In this document: positions 1 to 8,500 of the stretch, piece by piece
Layout: every line of letters starts with the position of its first letter
How positions within the stretch are numbered: the first letter of the stretch is position 1
Origin: Planctomycetota bacterium
GTDB lineage: Bacteria > Planctomycetota > Planctomycetia > Pirellulales > Pirellulaceae
NCBI GenBank assembly: GCA_016872775.1
Contig: VGZA01000033.1
Span: forward strand, 1-64,000
Direction: 5' to 3'
Length of the DNA: 64,000 nt
Notes under the pieces: generated by a model
Database searches by the model: none
What the model was told of the DNA's origin: nothing
Seen by the model: the letters and a program-made list of their open reading frames with translations, nothing else
Position numbers and translations under genes: made by a program

Positions 1-580
1 TGAAATTCCAGGTGTGCATCGCAGCGAACGTGCCGCTCTGGCTGCTGTACGGTTGAGTTGACGGGCACAGGAACGAGTTGATCTTGGTCTGCGCCAGATT
101 GAAGTCCACTCTAACGTTTTGGCTGTCCACGATCCCCCACCATCGGAATGTCGTCGCCATCGTGTAGCCGATCGTTGTCGGGTCAACGTCGCGATAGTAT
201 TGCGACGGGTTCGGGAAATCCGGATCGAGATTCGAAATCATCTGATCGCGAATCGACCGCATTTCTATGAACGGCATCAATTGGGGCAGCGCGCCGACAT
301 ATTGTGTCTGGTAGGTCATGGTGTCGTTCCAGGTCGCGTTCGATCGCGTGCCGAGATACCCGGCCGGCAACACGAGCTTGTTGTCGTGAAACGAGTGCGA
401 CGCCAGAACAATTTGCTTTAGATTGTTTGTGCACTGCGTGCGCCGAGCCGCTTCACGGGCTGCCTGCACGGCAGGCAACAACAAGGCAACCAAGATTCCT
501 ATGATGGCGATCACCACCAGCAATTCCACCAGCGTAAAGCCAGTACGGCGCTCACGCCGTCCCCAACAAAGTTTGGTCAT
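1..580 (-). CDS. DUF1559 domain protein with prepilin-type N-terminus (3' end outside window)
   Basis: The reading frame opens with ATG at 580 and stays open to base 1, so the C-terminal part of the protein lies outside the window. A GGAG lies about 8 bases before the ATG. After a short basic leader comes the type IV prepilin signature [20 protein letters not shown] and then the family motif [17 protein letters not shown], followed by NNLKQI and a later FLCPST segment. This is the standard start of the DUF1559 family, which is present in tens to hundreds of copies in planctomycetes. The N-terminal helix suggests processing by a prepilin peptidase and assembly at the membrane, but the role of the family is not established. 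The frameshifted gene just upstream (796-1748) is a paralogue. Confidence 0.93.
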   Translation of the reverse strand, partial: MTKLCWGRRERRTGFTLVELLVVIAIIGILVALLLPAVQAAREAARRTQCTNNLKQIVLASHSFHDNKLVLPAGYLGTRSNATWNDTMTYQTQYVGALPQLMPFIEMRSIRDQMISNLDPDFPNPSQYYRDVDPTTIGYTMATTFRWWGIVDSQNVRVDFNLAQTKINSFLCPSTQPYSSQSGTFAAMHTWNF

Positions 581-1293
581 GTCAATACTCCGATGATAAA
601 GGAAACAAATATGACGATTCTTACACCGGCGATCTACTGAGCGTTATGGATCCACAACGCCACCCCGGCAGACTGCTATCGGGTGATTGTAACCCATTGG
701 AAACGGCGATCAAGCCAATTTTTTGTCGAGGCTTAATATTTTTATACGGCGACCAAAAAACCTCCGTCCGCCTCACTGCTGGATCGCCTCATCGCTCACG
801 GAAACGCCATCGCGCAGCCCGGAAAATGCCCACAGCGAGGGGGGGGCGTGACCTGGTAGGAAATCACGCTGACCGAACCATCCGCCTTGGCGAAATTGAC
901 CACGTTGGGATGCTCGGAACTGAACTGAAAATAGCACCCCGACCGGGCCTTATATTCGGCAACACGAACCCCCAGCCGGTCGGAAGTTCCCCTCCACCCA
1001 TCCAAGAATGGGAGAATTCGATCTGACGGCTGTTTGCCAGACGGCCGCCAACCGTTTCGCCAAAGGCCACAAGGTGTTGGCCGTGCCCTCCAGGATCGCC
1101 GCAAAGTTGTTCTTGGATCGGTTCGTGAAGATCCCCTCATAATACAGCCAGGCAAGGTTCCCGGGCACGGACGAGTCCGTGGGAATGAACCCCAACGCGC
1201 CGGAACCCCCGAGGTAACTTGTTCGGCCCAGCGGACTCTGGCCGGTAAAAAGGGCCATTTCAAACGTGCCGCTGTTGCCGACTGTGGTCTGTG

Positions 1294-1333
1294 TGCGATA
1301 GGTGTGCAAATAATGCGATAGGTGTGCAAATAA
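1294..1333. repeat. 20-bp perfect tandem duplication inside the DUF1559 pseudogene
   Basis: The unit TGCGATAGGTGTGCAAATAA occurs at 1294-1313 and again at 1314-1333 with no mismatch. Since 20 is not a multiple of three, it shifts the frame. Removing one copy joins ETSVYLHTYR directly to TQTTVGNSGTF in a single frame. It looks like a recent slippage event. Confidence 0.9.
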
Positions 1334-1375
1334 ACCGACGTCTCGCCCGTGCTCACGTACGGATTCGTCGACGGA

Positions 1376-1401
1376 CAGACCAGAATTGAGATTCTGGTCT
1401 G
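1376..1401. repeat. Perfect 11-bp stem inverted repeat with 4-base loop in the DUF1559 pseudogene
   Basis: CAGACCAGAAT, loop TGAG, then ATTCTGGTCTG form a perfect hairpin inside what was coding sequence. The intact paralogue at 1-580 has the equivalent residues [13 protein letters not shown] and no such palindrome. This suggests a templated quasipalindrome-type mutation rather than a regulatory element. Confidence 0.75.
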
Positions 1402-1742
1402 TGCCAGGAAAAAGTCCTTAAGGGGAAGAGATACGGCAGCACACCGACCCATTGCGCGTTATTCACCGGCGCTGCCGCGGAGGAAGAACCGAGATAACCC
1501 GGAGGCAACACCTGTCGCACGTCGTGGAAGTTATGCGCGGCGAGAGCGATCTGTTTGAGATTGTTGACGCATTGGGTGCGCCGCGCCGCTTCGCGCGCGG
1601 CCTGGACGGCGGGAAGCAACAACGCAACCAGGATTCCGATAATGGCGATCACGACCAGCAACTCCACCAAAGTGAAACCGGCAGGGCTGGCACTGCGGGC
1701 AAGAGAAGAAACAGGGCGCGAACGCCCACTCGAAAGACTGAC

Positions 1743-2588
1743 GCGCATGGCTGTTCGTACTGCTATGCTCGAAACAGTCACGAATATCTCGGATGGAACG
1801 CCGGACTGGACTTCGAAACCCGGATCGTTGTCAAACACGATGCGGCCCGCTTATTTCGGGAGTTTCTCGCGAACGATGCCTGGTAGCCGGAGGAGGTGGT
1901 CTTTTCGGGAGTGACCGACTGCTATCAACCGGCGGAACGGGAGTTCCGCCTGACCCGACAGTGCCTGGAGGTGGCGCTGGAATGCGGCTTGCCGGTGGGA
2001 ATCGTTACCAAAAACGCTCTGGTATTGCGGGATCTCGACCTGCTGAAGGAGATGGCGTCGCGTCGGCTCGTCCATCTGAATGTCTCGGTCACGACCCTCG
2101 ATTCCGAGCTTGCCCGAAATTTGGCGCCGCGCACGAGCATTCCGTCCGCCCGCTTGCGTGCGGTCGAAATACTTGCTCAGGCAGGGATTCCGACGCGCGT
2201 CATGGTGGCCCCGATTATTCCCGGCCTGAATGACTCCGAGATTCCCGCCATTCTGGAAGCCGCAAAGGCAGCGGGAGCACTGGGGGCATCGTACATCTTG
2301 CCCCGACTTCCTTTGACGGTCGAACCCGTGTTTCTTGAGTGGCTCAACCGAACACAACCGCTGAAGGCCCAAAAAATCGCGGGACTCATCCGAACAACTC
2401 GAAGTGGGAAGTTGAACGGTTCTGACTGGGGAAAGAGAATGGTTGGCACGGGTCCAATTGCAGAGCAAGTTCGGGGCTTGTTTCAAATCTTTGCCAAGAA
2501 GTTCAATTTGGATCGCCTTCTTCCGCCGCATGACTTCACGCAGTTCCGACCTGCCCGAGCCCGTTCAGGGCAACTTCGCCTCTTCTGA
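1743..2588 (+). pseudogene. PA0069/Rv2578c-type radical SAM protein, 5'-truncated with an in-frame stop
   Basis: Reading in one frame from about 1743 gives [17 protein letters not shown], the end of the radical SAM CxxxCxYC cluster motif (only its last two cysteines remain), then [22 protein letters not shown] stop at 1884-1886 follows, where homologues have a lysine codon (AAG to TAG), and the frame then continues with PEEVVFSGVTDCYQPAERE and an intact C-terminal half to TGA at 2588. Homologues begin about 60-70 residues earlier. Here the sequence upstream of 1743 belongs instead to the antisense DUF1559 pseudogene, so a rearrangement or deletion joint lies at about 1743. The fragment 1896-2588 could be translated from a GTG but would lack the iron-sulfur site, so no activity is expected. 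Confidence 0.85.
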
Positions 2589-2684
2589 AACCGAACGACG
2601 CACGTGTGGTCCGAACTGCACCGGCGAGATGGGCCTTTTGTGCTACTATGAGAGCATTTCCCAGCCTTCATTCATTCGAAGAAC

Positions 2685-3291
2685 ATGAAAGAACGAGTCC
2701 ACCAGAACCCGCATTTGATTTTCTCGGAAGGGACGCAAGTTGTCGTTTTGCGTGATGTCCTTGGGGCGGGAGGTCGGACGCTGCATCCACGGGGTTCGGT
2801 CGGTACGTCGTTCGTTCGCCAGGCGACCTCGAACATTCCTACCGGGTACGGTTTCCTGACGGCGTAGAAAAGACCACGCCGTTGGCCGACGAACTGCTAC
2901 AAATGCGTTCAATCTTCCTGTCTCGGCTGGTCTATCAGACGTACAACGGCTACGTGATGTCGCAATTCAAGAAGATACAAGCCGATCTTCGTAATCAGGG
3001 ACAGTTGAAATGGAAACATGTCATGCACCTCATCCGGCTGCTCATTTCCGGCATCAGTGTCCTGCGGAATGGTTTTGTTCCGGTGCGGGTGGAAGAACAT
3101 CGAGACCAGTTGTTGCAATCAAACGTGGCGAGCTGCCGTGGCAAGAAACGGAACGCTGGCGACAGAGCCTGCACAGTGAATTTGACCGGGCGTTGCTGGA
3201 ATCGAAGCTGTCGGAACGCCCGGACTACGAGATCGCAAACGGCTTGCTCATCAAAGCCCGACGAGCGGCGTTGTCGGAGGAACTACCATGA
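2685..3291 (+). pseudogene. RlaP-like nucleotidyltransferase of an RNA-repair operon, core deleted and frameshifted
   Basis: An ATG at 2685 starts MKERVHQNPHLIFSEGTQVV, which matches the N-terminus of a planctomycete nucleotidyltransferase family. A one-base frameshift near 2800 moves the reading into VVRSPGDLEHSYRVRFPDG. That segment runs directly into TTPLADELLQMRSIFLSR, so roughly 80-100 residues are missing, including the Gly-Ser...Asp-x-Asp nucleotidyltransferase active site. A second one-base shift near 3112 leads into AIKRGELPWQETERW and the C-terminus ending SEELP. The TGA overlaps the ATG of the next gene (ATGA), which shows the original translational coupling. The size of the deletion is judged from memory of full-length homologues. 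Confidence 0.8.
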
Positions 3292-4061
3292 ACATCGACC
3301 CACGGTTGCACCGGCAAGTGACCGAGCACCCGTATCCTCTGTTGTTTGCCACGATCAGCGGCGCTCACCTTTACGGCTTTCCGTCACCGGATTCCGATTT
3401 CGACCTGCGGGGTATCCATCGGCTACCTTTGCGAGAAGTCATCGGTCTGGAGATGGGAGAGGAGACTGTCGAGAAGTCCGGCATCGACGACGGTCTGGAG
3501 ATCGACCTGGTAACCCATGATGTCAAAAAGTTCTTCGGATTGATGCTCAAGAAGAACGGCTATGTGCTGGAACAATTGCTGTCGCCGTTGATCGTGTTCA
3601 AGACGCCGGAACACGAGGAACTGAAGGCGATTGCCCCAGCGTGCATCACAAAGCACCATGCCCATCATTATTTCGGGTTTGCGGAGACGCAGTGGAAACT
3701 GTTCCTGAAAGCCGATCCGCCTCATGGGAAGCCGTTGCTTTACGTGTATCGAGTGCTGCTGACCGGTATCCATCTGATGCGGACGGGTGAGGTCGAAGCG
3801 AATCTCGTTCGACTCAACGAAACGGCAAAGTTGCCTTACATCTCCGAACTGATTGCCCGAAAGACTGGTGGCCCTGAAAAGGGACGATTGGATCAGGTTG
3901 ATCTGGCGTTCCATCAGCAAGAATACGAACGCTTGCGAGGAATGTTGCAGTCTGCGTTTGAGAGCAGCCAATTGCCAGAAAGTCCAACAGCCGCAGCAGC
4001 ATTAAACGACCTGCTCGTGCGAGTTCGTCTTGATGCCGATTCGTCATCAAGAAGGACATGA
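3288..4061 (+). CDS. RlaP-type nucleotidyltransferase (PF10127-like) of an RNA-repair operon
   Basis: This 257-residue protein has the DNA polymerase beta-type signature SGAHLYGFPSPDSDFDLRG at about residues 23-41, with the two metal-binding aspartates in DSDFD. It fits the RlaP family (RNA-repair-pathway polymerase-beta-like proteins) that accompanies Hen1/Pnkp RNA repair operons. The start overlaps the stop of the broken nucleotidyltransferase upstream (ATGA), and its own TGA overlaps an ATG of the hen1 remnant downstream. It appears full length and unbroken, but its former operon partners are destroyed, so it is either an orphan still in use or the last gene to decay. The biochemical reaction of this family is not well established. 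Confidence 0.82.
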   Translation: MNIDPRLHRQVTEHPYPLLFATISGAHLYGFPSPDSDFDLRGIHRLPLREVIGLEMGEETVEKSGIDDGLEIDLVTHDVKKFFGLMLKKNGYVLEQLLSPLIVFKTPEHEELKAIAPACITKHHAHHYFGFAETQWKLFLKADPPHGKPLLYVYRVLLTGIHLMRTGEVEANLVRLNETAKLPYISELIARKTGGPEKGRLDQVDLAFHQQEYERLRGMLQSAFESSQLPESPTAAAALNDLLVRVRLDADSSSRRT

Positions 4062-4063
4062 CC

Positions 4064-4233
4064 ATGCTCCTGACCATTAGCACCACGCATCAACCGGCGA
4101 CCGAACTCGGCTATCTGCTGCATAAGCACCCGGAGCGGTGCGATTTGTCCGTCGCGAACCACTGCGACGGGTTCACGAATGCGTCTTCGGCGTGCTGGCC
4201 TTGGAGAGCGAGCCTGTTGATCCGAGGTTGTAA
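4064..4233 (+). pseudogene. hen1-pnkp remnant: hen1 5' end fused to pnkp 3' end
   Basis: From ATG 4064 the frame reads MLLTISTTHQPATELGYLL then HKHPER, the conserved N-terminus of bacterial Hen1 (3'-terminal RNA ribose 2'-O-methyltransferase). After about 25 codons the similarity stops. From about 4138, in another frame, the sequence reads RFVRREPLRRVHECVFG then VLALESEPVDPRL and a TAA at 4231-4233, which I recognise as the C-terminus of the Pnkp polynucleotide kinase-phosphatase that follows hen1. A single deletion has therefore removed nearly all of both genes, which together would normally be about 4 kb. The junction lies around 4135-4140. An alternative ATG at 4058 overlaps the upstream stop. 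Confidence 0.78.
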
Positions 4234-4240
4234 AGGCGGT

Positions 4241-5362
4241 TCACTCGGAGCTGACGATCAGGAATCGGCGCACGAACTCCTCGTCCAGCGAGACTCCCAA
4301 TCCCGGCCGATCGGGAACCGTGATCCAGCCGTCCTTCGCCTGAACTTTTTCCGTGGTCAGTTCATTCCGCAGCGGCGAGTCCTCGACGCAGTCCTCGAAC
4401 AGAAACGCGTCGCGGCAGGTCGTCAGCCAATGCAAGCTGGCTGCCACGGTCACCGGGCTTGTGTAGCAATGGTTGCAAAGCCGCGCGCCGATTTCCTCGA
4501 CGCGCTGCCGGATGTAAGCCGATTCGGTGAACCCGTTGCGTGACAGGTCGACCTGGTAGACGTCGAGAGCGCGACGATTGATCAGATCGGCGAACGCTTG
4601 CCGGCCGCATTCTTCTTCCCCCGCGGCGATCGGGACTGGCGAACGATCCCGCAGCCAGCGATACCCCTCGACGTCATCCGGTTGCAGCGGTTCTTCAAGC
4701 CAGCCGATCCGATAATCGGCGAATCGATTGGCGCGCTGCAGCGCGGTCCGAGCGTCCCAGACGCAGCCGGCGTCGATCAGCAGCGTCGCTTCGTCGCCCA
4801 ATCCCTGGCGCGCGGCGGCGACGAGTTCCACGTCGAGGTTCTCGTTTTGTCCCATCGGCTCCCAGCCGAATTTGACGGCCTGGTATCCGTTCGCGCGCCA
4901 TTTTTCGGCGATCGCCCGCGTCCGCGCTCCATCGGCACCGAAGAGAATGGAGGCGTAGGCTTTGATCCGGGAATGAAAGCTCCCACCCAGCAGCCGGTGG
5001 ATCGGTTCGCCAAAGTGTTTTCCCTTGAGATCCCAGAGTGCCATGTCGATTGCGGCCATCGCCGTGATCATCACCGAGCGTCTTCCGCAGTACATGGTGG
5101 CGCGGTACATCTTCTGCCAGAGCCGATCGGTCTCCAACGGATTCTCGCCGACCAGCAGCTGCCGCAGCCCGCAGGCGATGTTGTGGCTGAACGGCGCATC
5201 GATCGCCGCCTTGACCATTTCTGGCGACGAATCGGCTTCGCCGATTCCCTCCAGCCCGTTATCGGTCTGCACGCGCACCAGGACCGAGTCCTGACTGCTA
5301 GCGGTTTTATGTTCGACGTGGGGAATTCGCAGGATCTGACAGATCAATTTGGTGATTTTCAT
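4241..5362 (-). CDS. Mandelate racemase / muconate lactonizing enzyme family protein (enolase superfamily)
   Basis: The 373-residue protein has the layout of the enolase superfamily: an N-terminal capping domain, then a barrel carrying the metal ligands. Visible motifs are AVKFGW (catalytic-lysine strand), LLIDAGCVWD (first metal Asp), WLEEPLQ (Glu), AAGEEECG (third ligand region), VYQVDLSRNGF and NHCYTS. Such enzymes abstract a proton next to a carboxylate, typically dehydrating or racemising sugar acids; the substrate cannot be told. The ATG at 5362 is preceded by the 148-base gap it shares with the divergent uvrA gene. Its 3' end is only 7 bases from the pnkp remnant, which is convergent. 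Confidence 0.9.
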   Translation of the reverse strand: MKITKLICQILRIPHVEHKTASSQDSVLVRVQTDNGLEGIGEADSSPEMVKAAIDAPFSHNIACGLRQLLVGENPLETDRLWQKMYRATMYCGRRSVMITAMAAIDMALWDLKGKHFGEPIHRLLGGSFHSRIKAYASILFGADGARTRAIAEKWRANGYQAVKFGWEPMGQNENLDVELVAAARQGLGDEATLLIDAGCVWDARTALQRANRFADYRIGWLEEPLQPDDVEGYRWLRDRSPVPIAAGEEECGRQAFADLINRRALDVYQVDLSRNGFTESAYIRQRVEEIGARLCNHCYTSPVTVAASLHWLTTCRDAFLFEDCVEDSPLRNELTTEKVQAKDGWITVPDRPGLGVSLDEEFVRRFLIVSSE

Positions 5363-5510
5363 GAGCGAATTCTAACCTGCTTTCGGCCCGCGAACACGGG
5401 GCATTCGGTCGCCGCATCCGGCGGCGACTTTCCGGCAACCGGTCTCTTGCCGCGTTACAAAGCCTGTGGGGCTTGTAGCCGACAACGGCTCCTGATATCA
5501 CCACCAGATC

Positions 5511-8500
5511 ATGCCTGCGTCGGATGTTATCATAAAAGGAGCGCGCGAACACAATCTGCGGAACGTGGACCTTGTGCTGCCGCGCAATAAGCTGATCTGC
5601 CTGACCGGCGTCAGTGGTTCCGGCAAGAGTTCCCTGGCATTCGATACGCTCTACGCGGAAGGCCAGCGCCGCTACATCGAGAGCCTCTCGACCTTTGCTC
5701 GACAGTTCCTTGGCCAGTTGCCCAAACCCGACGCCGATCTGATTGCCGGCCTGAGCCCCTCGATTTCGATCTCGCAGAAGTCGAGCGGCAATAATCCACG
5801 CTCGACCGTCGGCACGATCACCGAAATCTACGATTATCTTCGGGTTCTGATGGCCCGCGTCGGCACTGGCCACTGTCCTGAATGCCGTCGGGAAATCACC
5901 GCCCAGACGCGCGAACAGATCCTGGTCTCCATCCTGCAGCTTCCCTCCGGTACGTCGTTCTCGGTCCTGGCGCCGTTGATCCGCGGTCAGAAAGGCGAGC
6001 ATCGAGACCTGTTCAGCGATCTGTTGAAACAAGGATTTGTCCGAGCCCGCGTGGACGGTCAGGTGGTCTCCCTGCGCGACGACCTGGGGCTCGATCGCCA
6101 GATGCGTCACGACATCGAGCTGGTCGTCGATCGGCTGGTGGCCAAAGGGGAAATCCGCGGCCGCCTGGCGGACTCGGTGGATCTTGCCTTGCGCATCGGC
6201 AACGGCAATTTGATTATCAGTTGCGAGTCGGACGCGCCGAGTGCGCAGAGCGCGCCGGGAGCCGCCGACGGCCCGACGCGTGTTGGCGCCGATGCGATTG
6301 GCTCCACACTGGACGACGAGCTGGAATCGGGTCTGGAGGGACGGAAGTCGGGCGTCGGCGATCCCGGCGTTCCCGATCGGGAACGGGCTCGCTCGGGGCG
6401 CCGCCGTCGGACGGCCTCGTCCGCCACGCGATCCGGCGACATTGTCTACTCGATTTCCTATGCCTGCACGCATTGCCAGAAGAGTTTCGAGCCGCCGTCG
6501 CCGCAGCTGTTCAGTTTCAACAGCCCGCAGGGAATGTGCGGCACATGCGACGGGCTGGGTACGCTGTTCTCGTTCGATCCCGCCAGGCTGATCACGGAAC
6601 CCGGCAAGTCATTCCGCGACGGCTGCGTGCTGACGATCGGTCCCTGGAAGGATCTTGGGCGCTGGCGGCGGCACATTTATCAGGGCGTTGCCGACACGAT
6701 GGAACGCAAGTCGCAGTTGCCGGCGAACTATCTGCTCGATACGCCCTGGAGTGACCTGACCGCGGCGCAGCGCAACTGGTGGCTGTGGGGGACGGGCAGC
6801 GAGCATATCACGTTTACCTGGCGTGGCGGCTCTTCCCCGATCAAGTACGGAGGAAAATTCGACGGCATTATTCCCGACCTGCGCGAACGCCATCGGACCA
6901 GCAAGAGTCCGCCGCAGATCCGCCAGTTGGAATCGTACATGACGACCGGACCGTGTCCCGCCTGCCATGGTTTACGGTTGAATGCGCAGGCGGCGGCCGT
7001 TCGCATCCGCACCGCCGCGGTTCGTTTTCAAGCCGAAAATCGCTCGTACCTTACGCTGCCGGAAATCTGTGAATTGTCGGTTGCCGAGGCGTGCGAGTTC
7101 TTTCAGCAGCTTGAGCTTGATTCCACGCGCACGCTGATCGCCTCCGAGGTCCTCAAGGAGATCCGCGCGCGGTTGGGATTCCTGCTGAACGTCGGGCTCG
7201 ATTACCTGACGCTGGCGCGCACCGCGCCGACCTTGTCGGGCGGCGAGTCGCAACGGATCCGGCTGGCCAGCCAGATCGGTTCGGGGCTGGTCGGAGTCCT
7301 TTACATTCTCGACGAGCCGTCGATCGGGTTGCATCCTCGCGACAACGACCGCTTGCTCCACACGCTGCGGATGCTCCGCGACATGGGGAACACCGTGGTG
7401 GTGGTCGAGCATGACGAGGAGACGATGCGGGCCGCGGACCACCTGATCGATTTCGGACCGGGGCCTGGCGTGCGCGGCGGCGAGATCGTCGCCAGCGGGC
7501 CCGCGATCGCGATTGCCGGCGAGCCGCGCAGCGTCACCGGCAAGTATCTCAGCGGCGCCCTGCGCATCGAGATTCCGGTCGAGAGGAGGAGCCCCTCGGA
7601 CCGCTGGCTGCGCGTGCTTGGCGCCCGCCACAACAACCTGCGCAATGTCGATATCGAAATCCCGCTTGGCGCTTTCGTCTGCGTCACTGGTGTCTCCGGC
7701 TCGGGGAAAAGCTCGCTGGTCAACGACATCCTGGTCGAAGCCCTGCGGCGCGACCTGAACGGTGGCGAGGGCGAACCGGGTGAGTTTCGCGAGATGCTGG
7801 GCCTGCAGCATCTCGACAAGCTGATCGCCATCGATCAGTCGCCGATCGGACGCACGCCGCGCAGCAATCCAGGCACCTACATCAAAGTGTTCGACGCCAT
7901 CCGCGACATGTTCACGCAGTTGCCGGAAGCGAAGCAGCGCGGATTCAAACCGGGGCGATTCAGTTTCAACGTCGAAGGCGGCAGGTGTGAAGCATGCGAG
8001 GGTAACGGCTCGAACCGATTGGAGATGGACTTTCTTGCCGACGTCTGGGTTACCTGCCCGGTTTGCGAGGGTCGACGATTCAACCGGGAGACGCTGCAGG
8101 TCAAATTTAAAGAAAAGTCGATCACCGACATTCTGGAGATGGACGTGCAGCAGGCGCTGGAGCTGTTCGAAAATGTGCCGCAGGTCCGGCAAAAATTACA
8201 GACGCTGCACGATGTGGGGCTCGACTATATCAAGATCGGCCAACCATCGCCGACATTGTCGGGTGGCGAAGCGCAGCGGATCAAACTGGCGAGGGAACTG
8301 ACGAAGCGCAGTACCGGGAAGACACTTTATCTGCTCGATGAACCGACCACGGGCCTGCATTTCGCCGACATTCAGTTGCTGCTAAAGGTCCTGCACGGTT
8401 TCGTCGACGCCGGCAATACCGTGTTGGTGGTCGAACACAATCTGGATGTGATCAAGACGGCGGATTGGATCATTGACCTGGGGCCGGAGGGAGGTTCGGG

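Larger units (their letters stand above)
796..1748 (-). pseudogene. DUF1559 domain protein, multiply frameshifted pseudogene
   Basis: The N-terminal half (from about 1748) carries the same prepilin and [17 protein letters not shown] motifs as the copy at 1-580. The frame is then broken at least four times. Near 1440, [10 protein letters not shown] runs straight into [15 protein letters not shown] in another frame with about 50 residues missing compared with the intact paralogue. At about 1310 a 20-base perfect tandem duplication shifts the frame. At about 1065 and again near 965 the expected family segments (SWMGGGELPTGWG, then FSSEHPNVVNFAKADGSV) continue in different frames. The end at 796 is set by TGA after the typical C-terminal ADGSV motif. 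The apparent 5' end lies on top of the truncated radical SAM gene on the other strand, so its original start may also be lost. Confidence 0.88.

Noticed and set aside
2882-3520. A stand-alone 212-residue gene
   Set aside because: It is only the middle frame of the broken nucleotidyltransferase; its last third reads out of frame through the next gene.
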